From Papio anubis (lineage: Eukaryota > Chordata > Mammalia > Primates > Cercopithecidae), in contig NC_044979.1 in the NCBI RefSeq assembly GCF_008728515.1, positions 167,818,037 to 167,882,036 on the forward strand: a DNA stretch of 64,000 nucleotides. The letters run 5' to 3'. Made by a program: the position numbers and the translations under genes. Below, piece by piece: positions 49,101 to 58,305 of the stretch. Numbering within the stretch: the stretch's first letter is position 1; each line of letters starts with the position of its first letter. The notes beneath the pieces were generated by a model, which was not told the origin of the DNA, did not search any database, and saw only the letters and a program-made list of their open reading frames with translations.

Positions 49101-49690
49101 CTGAGTAATGCTCACGATGATGCTGACTCAACCGCTGCTCTTCTGGGACCGGGGACCCCAGAACAGAACCAGTCGCCCGAGAACCAAGGTGGAGGGGTGA
49201 CCCTCCTCCCCTTTTCCTGCGACAGCTCACTCTCTCAGACTTTTTGCTCTTAAAGTCCCTGGACAGCGCCAAGGAGCCCCCGCCCCCTCCGGGGCCGCCC
49301 CGGCGCGGCACACCTGGAAGGCGACCCCACGCCCCCATGCCCTGCTCGACCCAACTGACAGCGCAGCAGGATGCAGTTGGTGTCCTCCTGGCTGGCCACC
49401 CAGCTCAGCGAGTCGCCCAGCGGCCGCCGGCAGCCGCAGCACAGGAACACCAGCGGCCTCTCCTCCGCAGCCCCCGCCTCCTCGAGCCGCGCCTTCTCCG
49501 TGTCGGCCACCGACGCTTCTTCGCTCATGGAGCTCCACATGCTCGCCCACTTCTGCAGCAGCTGGTGGCGGCTCGAGTCTTCGGAGAGTCTCTTGCCCAA
49601 CAGCGAGGAGTCGCTGCCCTTGCCCTTGTCGCCGCACTCACAGCCGCCAGCGCATCCTCTGCTACACCTCAGGGCCCGAACGCCCGCCAT
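40070..49690 (-). CDS. MIS18A: MIS18A, Mis18 kinetochore protein A (five coding exons)
   Basis: Joining 49690-49360, 45898-45832, 41577-41455, 40834-40738 and 40150-40070 gives 699 nt, 232 codons plus TGA, with every junction in frame. The protein matches MIS18A: a variable N-terminal region (residues 1-78), a Mis18/Yippee-like zinc domain with CxxC pairs at C84/C87 and C140/C143, and a C-terminal helical segment (about 185-232) expected to form the coiled coil. Family knowledge: MIS18A pairs with MIS18B (OIP5) and M18BP1, reaches centromeres in late mitosis and early G1, and recruits HJURP to deposit CENP-A. Human MIS18A is 233 residues; this copy is one shorter in the acidic/alanine stretch near residue 72 and, from memory, has about ten substitutions. 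Reading frame, splice sites and zinc ligands are all intact, so the gene looks functional. The start is the first ATG in the CpG island and gives the known MAGVR N-terminus. Confidence 0.96.
40151..40737 (-). other. MIS18A: MIS18A intron 4
   Basis: A 587-nt intron, AT-rich, donor GTAATT and acceptor AATAG. No repeat recognised. Confidence 0.9.
40738..40834 (-). CDS. MIS18A: MIS18A coding exon 4
   Basis: This 97-nt exon encodes YVLGSSEKQIVSEDKELFNL and ESRVEIEKSLTQ, the linker and start of the C-terminal helix. The donor is GTAATT. The acceptor GTCAG has a weak pyrimidine tract; a plausible branch site (TTAAC, complement at 40852-40856) lies about 19 nt upstream, next to an antisense Alu. Confidence 0.94.
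40835..41454 (-). other. MIS18A: MIS18A intron 3
   Basis: A 620-nt intron with a GTAAGT donor and GTCAG acceptor. Nearly half is an old Alu, antisense to the gene, reaching to about 25 nt from the acceptor. Confidence 0.9.
40860..41112 (+). mobile_element. AluJ-like, diverged
   Basis: Two arms are recognisable (TCCCAGCTATTCAGGAGGCT; GCACTCCAGCCTGGGTGACA), the left one shortened. It is antisense to MIS18A, in intron 3. Confidence 0.88.
41455..41577 (-). CDS. MIS18A: MIS18A coding exon 3
   Basis: This 123-nt exon encodes the second half of the zinc domain: ILETLYCAGCSLNLGYVYRC, then TPKNLDYKRDLFCLSVEAIE. It holds the second CxxC pair (C140/C143). The acceptor is TTGCAG and the donor GTAAGT. 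Residue 139 is Tyr, where I recall Cys in human; this is not one of the CxxC ligands. Confidence 0.95.
41870..42062 (-). mobile_element. Probable hAT-type non-autonomous DNA transposon relic
   Basis: AATATTTTAGGCTTGCCAGC, CCATATGGTGTCTGTCACTA and GGGCCATAGTTTACCAAACT match a very common mammalian repeat pattern. Exact family not assigned. Confidence 0.5.
42690..42815 (-). mobile_element. Alu monomer fragment (FLAM-like)
   Basis: TATGTTGCCCAGGCTGGTCT to CACCATACCCAGCC; a single arm of about 125 bp. Confidence 0.85.
44180..44545 (-). mobile_element. Ancient LTR-like repeat
   Basis: AACCTGGAAGTTCTCTAAAA with TTATAACACAGGCATGATCA and CCAACCCTCTAATCATGCCT resembles the complement of an ancient LTR. 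Family not named. Confidence 0.45.
44635..44745 (+). mobile_element. MLT1A-like LTR 5' fragment
   Basis: GAATGTTTCTGTCCCCCACC and CTCCTAATGTGATGGTATTA followed by GGAGGTGGGGTAATCAGGAG match the start of MLT1A. Confidence 0.7.
45218..45513 (-). mobile_element. Alu (AluS-like)
   Basis: Complete dimer with T-rich tail complement, sense to MIS18A, in intron 2, ending about 320 bp from exon 2. Confidence 0.94.
45832..45898 (-). CDS. MIS18A: MIS18A coding exon 2
   Basis: This 67-nt exon encodes VSCNVSVDKEQKLSKREKENG and completes split Cys codons at both ends (C111 and C133). Upstream is a CTAG acceptor after a pyrimidine tract; downstream is a strong GTGAGT donor. The peptide is the conserved centre of the Mis18 domain. 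Confidence 0.95.
46091..46225 (+). mobile_element. Alu left monomer (FLAM-like)
   Basis: CCAGGCGCAGTGGCTCACAC to ACTCCATCTTCAAAAAAATG; one arm only. Confidence 0.85.
46695..47135 (+). mobile_element. L2-like LINE relic
   Basis: CTTGCCTGGACTACTGCCCT, TGACCTCCCCACTTCCATAC and ACTACAACGCCTTGCAGTTT follow the L2 pattern in order. Confidence 0.65.
47357..47628 (+). mobile_element. AluJ-like
   Basis: Diverged dimer with TGAGCTGGGAGGATAGTTTG and ACAGTGAGCTATGATTGTGG. The tail is degraded. Confidence 0.9.
47831..47846. repeat. G16 homopolymer
   Basis: Sixteen consecutive G, then CGG. It reads as C16 in MIS18A pre-mRNA. Confidence 0.95.
48160..48477 (-). mobile_element. Alu with 13-bp internal duplication
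   Basis: Full element; GCCAGGCTGGAGT is repeated at 48205-48217 and 48218-48230. There is also an insertion near 48325-48355. Confidence 0.92.
49360..49690 (-). CDS. MIS18A: MIS18A coding exon 1
   Basis: It encodes residues 1-110 and the first base of codon 111. The exon carries the low-complexity N-terminus, the SEDSSRHQLLQKWASMW segment, the first zinc-binding CxxC (C84/C87) and the DSLSWVASQEDTNC stretch of the Mis18 domain. It ends at 49360 before a GTCAGT donor (complement at 49354-49359). The frame stays open into the intron, so a retained intron would add an unrelated Arg/Gly-rich tail. The exon lies entirely in the CpG island. Confidence 0.95.
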
Positions 49691-49750
49691 TACCTACAAA
49701 TCGCCCGCGCCCCAGAGCGCCAAGGGAAAAAAAAACCGCGGCTGCACATG

Positions 49751-49764
49751 CGCGGGGCGGGGCG
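49751..49764. promoter_or_regulatory. GC box (Sp/KLF type)
   Basis: GGGGCGGGGCG follows the NRF1 half-site directly, about 65 bp upstream of the MIS18A ATG, a normal position for an Sp1-type site in a TATA-less CpG promoter. Confidence 0.6.
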
Positions 49765-49825
49765 CGTTGGCGGAGGCCGAGAAGGGGCAAACGCTTGAAG
49801 GGGCCGGACGGCGGGCGGCTTCTAG

Positions 49826-49836
49826 TGCGCATGCGC
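49826..49836. promoter_or_regulatory. NRF1 palindromic site
   Basis: TGCGCATGCGC is the NRF1 consensus, placed 136 bp upstream of the MIS18A start codon. A half-site GCACATGCGC lies at 49744-49753, and a related CTGCGCCTGCGTC at 49869-49880. Confidence 0.75.
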
Positions 49837-49894
49837 GCCCTGCGCCTTGGGCCTGGCGTGTTAGTCACTGCGCCTGCGTCAGGTTTTCCAGCCT

Positions 49895-51220
49895 GAAGAA
49901 ATTGACGCTGCAGACCTGTTTGCTTGTCTTCCTAAGGATTATTCACCCCTTTCCGTGGGAGGGGCAGCGTCACTGAGAAAGTTACGGGCTGCAAGCCTGA
50001 GTGTCTAAGAACCACCTGGCAAGCTTCTTAAACAGATCGCCAGGCTCTATCTTCACAGACTCTGGTTCAGCAGGTAGCAGGTTAGCCCGAGAATCTGCAT
50101 TTCTAACAAGCTCCTAGGCTTGCCCACGCTGTCAGTATTGGCAGCCCAACCTTTTTGGGGGCATGGAGAGGAGTCTTTCTATGTTGCCAGTCTCGAACTC
50201 CTAGCCTTAAGCGATCTTCCCGCCTCGACCTCCCAAAATGCCAGGATCACAAGCGTGAGCCACTGTGCCAGACCACCACTCTTTTTCTTCTTTTTTGTAA
50301 ATGGACTAATTATAGTTGCATATAAGCAACTCCACTTTTGGTGAACACTGCTCTATTTTGTCTGCTCCTGGGGGCCTCCTTTCCATGAAGTGGAGAAGGA
50401 AGGGGATAGGGGAGTCCCTCGTCACAGGGTCCTTTTGCGCATTGCTATTCCTGGAATGAGACCCTGGGAAGGGCCCCGGATCACTCAGGCTGTCACTGCA
50501 AGGAAAAAGTTGAGGAAGCAGCAATGCCCCTGGAAAGCTTGGAAGTGTGCCTGCTGCTTGGATCAAGGAATAATTCGTCCTTGCAAGGAAGAAGCATCCC
50601 TTCTTGATGATAAGGACAGATTTCCCCAGCTGCCCCAGAAAGCCAGCCTCTGCCTAAAACACCATAGGTCAGCAGGGAAAGCTGACGGGGAACCAGCCAG
50701 CTTCATGCACCGGAGACAGCCTGGTGGCATACCTGGGAAGAAAGCTACCTGCAAGGACCTACCTCTGTTCCCACTACGCGCTGGGTGTCCCCCAAGTCAC
50801 TGCCTACTTTGCTTGGTTGCATAAACTATTTACGTAAATGTACTTCCAATTTTAGTACTTACAGCCACTAGCAAAAAGCAAAAGCTTTGGAGTCAGTGGT
50901 CCTGGTTAACTTACCCCTCCCTCCACAAGGTAGTAACAGTGTAGGGAACTGTGGAAAAGGCTGTTTGCCTTCCCTGAGTCTGATTCTTCCTGGAGTAAAT
51001 GGAGTCTGTTTCTTCAGTACTACACCAAGTTGTTCATAAGGATCAAGTTTTCTAATATTCATGAAGATACTTTGTAAACCCTAGCACACCATGCTCATGT
51101 TAATGAGCTTCTTACTGGAAGAAAATGCTTTAGATAATTTAGGCTTCTTTTTTTTGTTTTGTTTTGTTTTTTGTTTTTCCCACCCATAGAATTCTCTTCC
51201 TTCCTTCTGCTTTTTTTCCT
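49895..51220. other. Upstream flank of MIS18A, nothing coding recognised
   Basis: Contains an Alu fragment at 50150-50277. A 144-codon ORF (50390-50824) overlaps an antisense ORF and lacks family support. A divergent non-coding transcript from the CpG island is possible but not visible from sequence. Confidence 0.5.
50150..50277 (-). mobile_element. Alu monomer fragment
   Basis: CTATGTTGCCAGTCTCGAAC to CACTGTGCCAGACC. Confidence 0.8.
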
Positions 51221-51224
51221 TTAT

Positions 51225-51346
51225 TTTTTCAGAGGTGATGTTTCAGTATGTTGCCCAGGCTGGTCTCGAACTCCTGGCCTCAAGTGATCCTCCTGCCTCA
51301 GCCTCCCAAGTAGCTGGAACTACAGGCATGCATCACCATACTTTGC
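51225..51346 (-). mobile_element. Alu fragment
   Basis: AGTATGTTGCCCAGGCTGGT to CAGGCATGCATCACCATA; joins parts of an arm. Confidence 0.85.
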
Positions 51347-51845
51347 CCCTTCTGCTGTTGTGGAGCCAAGCCTGACCTTCCTGGACTGTTGTTTTCAAGC
51401 ATAATATATCTGGTGCAACATTGATACAATCCACATGAGTTCTTTAATTAAGTGGCTAGTTACTTTGGGATTCAAAGGATCATCTTGTCTCAGGCTTTGG
51501 GTTCCTATTGTCAATACTTAAATTCTATAATAGGGTGCCCCAGGAAAGAAGGAATACAAGGCCGAGCTGCATGGTGACTTTCCCTCCATAAAACAGTTAA
51601 CAAAAATTTCATTTTATAGTCACATTGCTATGAAGATAATTATATTAAAATGATATCATAAAACATTTTTAGACCTATAAGTTCATTTATTTCTCCTGAT
51701 TAAAAAATGGAAACATTTTCCTGATCCTTCAAAATATGGTTTGTAAGCATGATGACTCCTGCACCTCATGGAGAAGTTGGCTGATGCAAAATGAATTCCT
51801 CTATGGGCACAAGTGTGTTTGTATTAATATTATGAATATAAAAAC
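51347..51845. other. Intergenic, nothing recognised
   Basis: No feature recognised. Confidence 0.5.
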
Positions 51846-51847
51846 AA

Positions 51848-52150
51848 GACTAGCCTTGGTGGCTCATGCCTGTAACCCCGGCACTTTGGGAGTCTGAGGC
51901 GAGAGAGTCACTTGAGCCCGGGGGTTTGAGACCAAGCTGGGCAACACAGAGACACCCTGTCTCTACAAAGATTTAAAAATTAGCCAGGCATGGTGGTGCG
52001 CCCCTGTAGTCCCAGCTGCTTGTGAGGCTAAGGCAGAAGGATGGGTTGGGGTTGGGAGGTCGAGGCTGCAGTAAGCTGTGATCATGCCATTGCACTCCAG
52101 CCTGGGTGACAGAATGAGATCCTGTCTCAAAAAAATAAAAAAAACAAAAA
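51848..52150 (+). mobile_element. AluJ-like
   Basis: Diverged dimer with GGGAGGTCGAGGCTGCAGTA and a CAAAAAAATAAAAAAAAC tail. Confidence 0.92.
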
Positions 52151-52299
52151 CCTCAGCTAACCACAAAATCATCCTATTTATGGAGGGAGGACAAAATGAG
52201 ATGCTTGAATAAGATGACCTCATATTTCGTGGTTGTAGTTGCTTCCTAAACTACATTCTCACCATACCTCCTAGTTATATAACTAGGAGATTTGGATAA

Positions 52300-52650
52300 G
52301 GTTGAGTCCATCTCCACCACTCTCACCACCAGTTCCAGGAATGAGTCCCTATAGGTTTAACCCGATCAATAGGGATGACCATGACTCTTCCATAGTGATT
52401 GGGGCAGGGATGGCACCTACCCCTGGCTACCCATGCTGCTCCCCTGGCAATAGGGATTGGCTCAGAATAAAAACTTGACCTTGTCAAGTTCAGTTTTTCC
52501 CAGTCTGAGTAAGGGAATCACAGAGAAACAGCACCCAATCTCTAGATCCTTCCAGTTGTATGAGCCAACCAGTTCCAGTTACTGTGGAAGCCAGTTTCAA
52601 TTGTTTTGTTTTTACTAGCAACCAAAAATGTATGTAACAATTGAGGTTTC
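52300..52650 (+). mobile_element. MLT1-type LTR relic
   Basis: ATAGGGATTGGCTCAGAATA, AGATCCTTCCAGTTGTATGA and AAGCCAGTTTCAATTGTTTT resemble the second half of a MLT1 LTR. Weakly conserved. Confidence 0.5.
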
Positions 52651-52756
52651 CACTAAGACTCCAAGATGAGGTAAAAATGAGATACCAAAGTGTGTGTGAG
52701 ACAGATTGCCCTCCTTCCTGGAGGAATCTTCAGCATAGGTTTAGGAGAGATGATTT

Positions 52757-53070
52757 CCTCTTGTTTTTGTTTGTTTGTTTGTTTGTTTTGTTTTTGCAGT
52801 CTCGCTCTGTCACCCACGCTAGAGTGCAGTGACATGATCTCGGCTCACTGCAACCTCCCCCTCACAGGTTCAAGCGATTCTCCCACCTTAGCCTCCCGAG
52901 TAGCTGGGATTACAGGCACCCACCACCACGGCTAATTTTTGTATTTTTAGTAGAGACGGGGTTCTACCATGTTGACCAGGCTGGTCTTGAACTCCTGACC
53001 TCAGGTAATCAACCCACCTCGGCCTCCCAGAGTGCTGGGATTACAGGCATGGGCCACCATGCCTAGCTGA
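52757..53070 (-). mobile_element. Alu (AluS-like)
   Basis: Complete; tail complement (TTTG)n. TGATTTCCTC on both sides (about 52749 and 53069) is a target duplication. Confidence 0.94.
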
Positions 53071-53520
53071 TTTCCTCCTTCTCTTACACCTCTCTCACAC
53101 ACTTTGGGAATATAAAGGAAGGGAGAAAATGGTGACCAAGATGATGTCACTGGAAGGATCTCTTTGGAGATGGGCCTCTCCCCAATAGAGAAGATGAGGG
53201 CGTCTGCCTTCTTGCATCAATTTGGCTGACAAGAGACTTTGAGGAGACACATACCTGTTGGTTCCCAGGCACTTGGGGACAGGGTGACCTGCAGGAGCGG
53301 CAAGCTGCATATGTTTTGATAGCACAACAAAGGCAAACAAGGTAGGTTGTCAGCCAGGTCTGAACTTTGCTGGCAGGATGTCACCTGGAGCCTTGCCCAG
53401 TGGGTCATGGGCATGCACCTGGGATTTGGGAGGTGCAGGGAGTCCCCGAGGGGGCTAGGAGAGAGGGTCAGTTCTAACTAGACCTGACCTAAGAGTGCAA
53501 AACAAAGTTAGAACAAGTTC
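53071..53520. other. Intergenic, nothing recognised
   Basis: No gene or clear repeat. Confidence 0.5.
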
Positions 53521-53525
53521 AAGTG

Positions 53526-53886
53526 TGTATTGGTCTGTTCTCATGCTGCTATAAAGAACTACTTAAGACAGGGTAATTTATAAAGGAAAGAGATTTGATT
53601 GACTCACAGTTCTGCATGGCTGGGGAGACCTCAGGAAACTTACAATCATGGCGGAAGGCGAAGGGGAAGCAAAGCACATCTTACATGGCAGCAAGAGAGA
53701 GAGAGCAAGTCAAGAGGAAATGCCACACTTTAGAACTATCATATCTCATGAGAACTCACTGTCATGAGAACAGCCTGGGGGAACTGCCCCCATGATCCAA
53801 TTCCTCCCACCAGGCCCCTTCCTCAACACATGGAGATTACAATTCAAGATGAGATTTGGGTGGGGACACAGAGCCAAACCATATCA
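53526..53886 (-). mobile_element. MaLR solo LTR (MSTA/THE1-like) with exact target duplication
   Basis: From TGTATTGGTCTGTTCTCATG to AGAGCCAAACCATATCA, 361 bp, with TG...CA ends and AAGTG repeated at 53521-53525 and 53887-53891. The best preserved LTR in the window; no internal coding part. Confidence 0.93.
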
Positions 53887-53891
53887 AAGTG

Positions 53892-54990
53892 AAAACTGTC
53901 CTATCCCCCACCTTCTCCATCTCAAGCTAGGCAGAAATGAAAACCACAGGGAACAGGTGAGGTGGGAAAGAGCAGGGCCAGCCACAGCCCCTTCCCCACC
54001 TGAGGCAGGGAAGGCTGAGGCAGCCTATGTCCTACCTGGGGCAAAAGGAAAACAGTTCTTATCCTGTAGTGAAGATTGCTGTGTTGACTAATATCTTGGA
54101 CTGATGCTACCATTTCTTCACTGAGATTCTGTTTGCAACGAAAGTGCCTGCAGAATTGCCTATTCCCTAAGAGGGCCTTAGAAGAACACAGAGGGCATGC
54201 ACTAAAATTCTGCTAGTATGGGTTTCTTTGCAAAGGTGTGTAGGAGAGAACCATGAGGGATGGTACAGGAATCCAGGTTAGCAGCTCTGAAGCCAACACC
54301 ACTTCTCCTACGACCTAGAGGGATGCTGGGCGAGGTTACCAGAAGGAAGGAGAGTTGCGAAGAGCAGACCACCTTGAGACGATCACCTTCCATCCAGGGT
54401 CACAGCCACCAGCTGGGGTGACCTCATAGGGAGGGAGGCAGGAGATTAAATTCTCTGACCTCACTCTCTTCTGTCCCTCTGTTTCCTGCTGGAACTCGGC
54501 ACTGCCCACATCCAGCCAGAATCCACAGGGCACAGAGGATATTGATGTAATCCATACAAGTTCACCATGGTTGAGAGCAGGGTGGAGCGTGAATGGGAAG
54601 GCATCCCACACACAGACTGCCCTTGTGCTCATCCAGGGCCACAGGGAAGGTGGTCGTCACCGAAGAAGGTCTAAGGGCGTAGTGGAAGGCAAAATGTGAA
54701 AGAGAATTCCATTTTTATTGTAACCTGCAGTCTTTTCTTGCACAACGTATGGGTTACTTGAACTACCTGATTCAACCCTAATTTTTGGCTTGATTCAAAA
54801 GCTTTAGTGTAAATAACAAACAAATGCTCATCTAATTTATATCAATGGCTAGCACTAGAGGGGAGAGAGAGAGCAAGAAAATATAACTGGGAGAGAGAAG
54901 GAAAAAGAGAAGAAACAAATGAGATCTTGATAATTTGGGAGAATTATGGCCTTTTAAGAGTGCTCTGGCAATTGAGGAAAATCAGAAATT
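53892..54990. other. Intergenic, no clear feature
   Basis: The stretch near 54420-54640 looks like an ancient repeat that I cannot name. No gene supported. Confidence 0.45.
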
Positions 54991-55000
54991 AATGGCTACA

Positions 55001-55305
55001 GGCCAGGCATGGTGGCTCATGCCTATAATCCCAGCACTTTAGGAGGCCAAGGGTGATTACCTGAGGTCAGGAGTTAGAGACCAGCCTGGCCAACATGGCG
55101 AAACTCTGTCTCTACTAAAAATACAAAAATTAGCCGGCTCTGATGGCGGCCGCCTGTAATCCCAGCTACTCAGGAGGCTGAGGCAGGAGAATCATTTGAA
55201 CCTGGAGGGCAGAGGTTGCAGTGAGCCAAGATTGTACCACTGCACTCCAGCCTGGGTGAAAGAGTGAAACTCCGTCAAAAAAAAAAAAAAAAGAAAGAAA
55301 GAAAG
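55001..55305 (+). mobile_element. Alu (AluS-like)
   Basis: Complete with A17(GAAA)n tail. AATGGCTACA is duplicated at about 54991-55000 and 55307-55316. Confidence 0.95.
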
Positions 55306-55459
55306 AAATGGCTACAGAACGCAATCACAGTCTATATTTTAATTTCATTCCCTTCCTTACACTAATATGATGGGATGACAGGTCGCTGGAATCAGTCAGC
55401 TGGCTCCTTTAGTGTGTAAAGAGTCGGCTGCAGCTGCATCTGAGGACCAGTTGATCCAC

Positions 55460-55797
55460 TTCTTTTTTCTTTTTTCTTTTTTCTTTTTTTTTTGAGACAG
55501 TCTTAGTCTGTCACCCAGGCTGGAGTGCAGTGGTGTGATCTCAGGCTGAAGCGCAGTGGTGTGATCTCAGCTCAGTGCAACTTCTGCCTCCCAGGTTCCA
55601 ATGATTCTCGTGCCTCAGCTTCCTGAATAGCTGGGATTACAGGTGCATGTCACCACACTTGGCTAATTTTTTGTATTGTTTGTAGAGACAGGGTCTGGCT
55701 ATGTTGCCCAGGCTGGTCTGCAACTCAAGTGATTCCCCCCACCTCAGCCTTCCATAGTGCCGGGATTACAGGCATGAGCCACCACACCTGGCCTGAT
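55460..55797 (-). mobile_element. Alu with 26-bp tandem duplication
   Basis: Tail complement (TTTTTTC)n. Unit GGCTGRAGYGCAGTGGTGTG plus ATCTCA occurs at 55518-55543 and 55544-55569. Confidence 0.93.
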
Positions 55798-55799
55798 CC

Positions 55800-56375
55800 A
55801 ATTATTGGTAGAAATATGTCTAGGGGCCAAATGGCACTCAAAGCTGCCTTCCCAAGAGAATGCCATGCTGAACATTCAGCCCCAAGGGACCTTCTGCCAC
55901 CATCCGAGCCCTCCTTAGGGCGATAAAATGCATTGTGGGAAAAGTGTGGATAGATATTTCTAGCTCTGTTCTGGGAGTGAAACAATATCTACAGGAATAT
56001 ACTTCACCTTCTTAAAAATCCTCAGAGGCAAGATGTTCTTTAAATAGTTCTGTTTCCCTCTCCTATTTAGTGTGTGGAATCACGATTTGCTAGTCTTTAA
56101 CAGAGATGTTTGGTTCTCATGCAAGTTAAAAAAGAATAAGGAAAAGAACGTGATTTTCAGCAAAGTCATAATATATTTCAGCTGGGAAAGAATCCACACA
56201 TCATAATCCACGTGTCTCAGTCTACAAGTGGAAAAGCTCAGGTCTGGAGTAGTTCAGGAGTCACGGATCTAGTTAGTGGCAGAGACTTACGGACATCTGG
56301 GCTGATAGATGTCAGGTACCCTTGACCTCTCAGGAATACTGCGCCTCCTCTCCCCACTCCAGCAGTATGACTGTG
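55800..56375. other. Intergenic, nothing recognised
   Basis: No feature recognised. Confidence 0.5.
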
Positions 56376-56379
56376 GTGG

Positions 56380-56835
56380 GCTCCCACCCTGAAGGTCTTA
56401 ACTCACTCCTACCCTATCCCAGAGGTGGCTACACTCTAGCCCTGGCGATCAGTCTTAGCCACCAGCCACCTTCCTGGCCACAGCAACTGGTTCAAGGTGA
56501 GCAGGTGCCCAAACTAGAGCCAGTCTGTGTCCGTCCTGGGACTTTTCATGCCAAAGCTTGAAAGGAGAGTCCTCTGCTCATCCTTTCCTCTTGAATCACG
56601 ACTCCAGAGCTGTCATGAGCCATGTCCCTAGTCATGTGGAACAGCCTGGCGTGACCGTGACCCTCAGAAAGAGACAAGATGCAAGGCAGAGCCCGGGAGT
56701 CCTAGCAGCACCCACACCCCACTGCTCCCCATCCAGCTCCACGGCCCCCACCTCACAGCATGGTCCCATTAAACCCCACTGGTGTTTAAGCCACTTAAAA
56801 TTGGGTTTCTGTCACTACCAAAAGAATCCTGACTG
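56380..56835 (+). mobile_element. MLT1-type MaLR LTR
   Basis: CAACTGGTTCAAGGTGAGCA, GTCCGTCCTGGGACTTTTCA, GGTGTTTAAGCCACTTAAAA, and the terminal TTGGGTTTCTGTCACTACCA with AAAGAATCCTGACT. Confidence 0.75.
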
Positions 56836-57022
56836 AATGCAGATTCCAGTCCAGAACCTGGGTCTCTGGACCCCAAGTACGGTGGTCACACCAAACTGTT
56901 GAAATGTAACACCATATATCTATAGGCCCGTGTAGTTTTCAAAATACGTCTTTCAAGGGGGCTAACTCTGAGGAATTCCAATATCATGTGGGAGAAGAAT
57001 ATGTTTCCAATGTAAAATTCTT

Positions 57023-57332
57023 TTTTTTTTTTTTTTTTTTTGAGACAGAGTCTCACTCTGTCGCTCTGTCAGACTGGAGTGCAGTGGCGTGATCTTGGCT
57101 CACCGTAACCTCCACCTCCCTGATTCTAGCTATTCCCCTGCCTCAGCCACCCAAGTAAGTGGGATTACAGGTGCATGCAACCACGCTCAGCTAATTTTTT
57201 TGTGTTTTTAGTAGATACAGTGTTTCACCATGTTGGCCAGACTAGTCTCAAACTCCTGACCTCAGGCAATCCACCTGCCTCCATCTCCCAAAGTGCTGGG
57301 ATTACAGGTGTGAGCCACTGCGCCTGGCCTCT
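57023..57332 (-). mobile_element. Alu (AluS-like)
   Basis: Complete. The exact 15-bp target duplication CAATGTAAAATTCTT lies at 57008-57022 and 57333-57347. Confidence 0.96.
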
Positions 57333-57840
57333 CAATGTAAAATTCTTCTATCAGCCCCTCACTCTCTTTCTAAGCACTCCTTTGTTTCCCTGTAGTTCTG
57401 TTCATTTTTTTTTTTTTTAATACAACTGGAGGAAGATGGCTAAGACTGATCACCAGGGCTATGCTATAGCCGTTAAGGAATAATAAGTTTTAGCATCTAT
57501 GCCAAACGCATAAATCTCCCTTTTAACTAAAAGGGTATTTTCTAAACCCAGCACAGACTAATCAGAACATGAATTTTGTGACTTCTGAATCTGGAATAAT
57601 ACCAGAGATGCTTAAGATTACAAATCAAGTATTCTTGGAGAGATTCAAGAAATGTCATATCCATAGCTGAAGGATTGGAAGATAAAGGAATTCACAGAAA
57701 ATAAAATAAGTAAGAAATGTAAATGACCAAAGAAAAGACAAGAGGCATAGGTCCAGGAGGCCCAACATCTGACTAATAGGTGGTTCAAATACAGGGAACA
57801 CAAAATAAAGAGAATAAATCTTTAAAGAAATAATACAATT

Positions 57841-58138
57841 GACTGGGCACAGTGGCTCATGCCTGTAATCCCAGCACTTTGGGAGGCTGAGGTGGGTGGA
57901 TCGTTTGAGGTCAAAAGTTCAAGACCAGCCTGGCCAACATGGTGAAACCCAGTCTCTACTAAAAATACAAAAATGAGCTGGGCAGTGGTGACACATGCCT
58001 GTAATCTCAGCTACTCCGGAGACTGAGGCAGGAGAATCGCTTGAGCCTGGGAGGCAGAGGCTGCAGGCAGTGAGCTGGGATCATGCCACTGCACTCCAGC
58101 CTGGGCAACAGAGTGAGGTCCTGTGGAAAAAAAAAAAA
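57841..58138 (+). mobile_element. Alu (AluS-like)
   Basis: Complete dimer ending in A14. Confidence 0.94.
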
Positions 58139-58153
58139 AACAACCAGCAATTG

Positions 58154-58305
58154 TCACTGCACTCCAGCCTGGGTGAGAGAGTGAGGCCCTATCAAAAAAG
58201 AAAGAAAAGAAAAGAAAAGAAAAGAAAAGAAAGGGAGAGAGAGGAAGGAAGGAAGAGAGGGAGGGAGGGAGGGAGGGAAAGGAAGGAAAGGAGGGAATGC
58301 AATTG
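58154..58305. repeat. Duplicated Alu 3' end and purine tract
   Basis: A second copy of the Alu end (CACTGCACTCCAGCCTGGGT, 58155-58190) leads into (GAAA)n at about 58195-58236 and (GGAA/GGGA)n to about 58300. Confidence 0.9.

Larger units (their letters stand above)
45899..49359 (-). other. MIS18A: MIS18A intron 1
   Basis: GT-AG intron of about 3.5 kb. It contains an Alu left monomer (46.09 kb), an L2-like relic (46.7-47.1 kb), an Alu (47.36 kb), a 16-base G run (47831), another Alu (48.16 kb), and unrecognised sequence at 48480-49150 that holds a 73-codon sense-strand ORF. Confidence 0.9.
49150..49890. promoter_or_regulatory. MIS18A: CpG island promoter of MIS18A
   Basis: This is the only long GC-rich, CpG-dense stretch in the window. 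It covers the first MIS18A exon, the 5' end of intron 1 and about 200 bp upstream. No TATA box is visible near the start. Such islands usually drive dispersed, often divergent, initiation. Confidence 0.9.

Noticed and set aside
49244..49976. Long plus-strand ORFs (184 and 201 codons) opposite MIS18A exon 1
   Set aside because: GC-rich DNA lacks stop codons; the minus frame encodes conserved MIS18A and these frames are its shadows.
50390..50824. 144-codon ORF near the CpG island
   Set aside because: It overlaps antisense ORFs, has no family resemblance and ends without a splice or poly(A) context.
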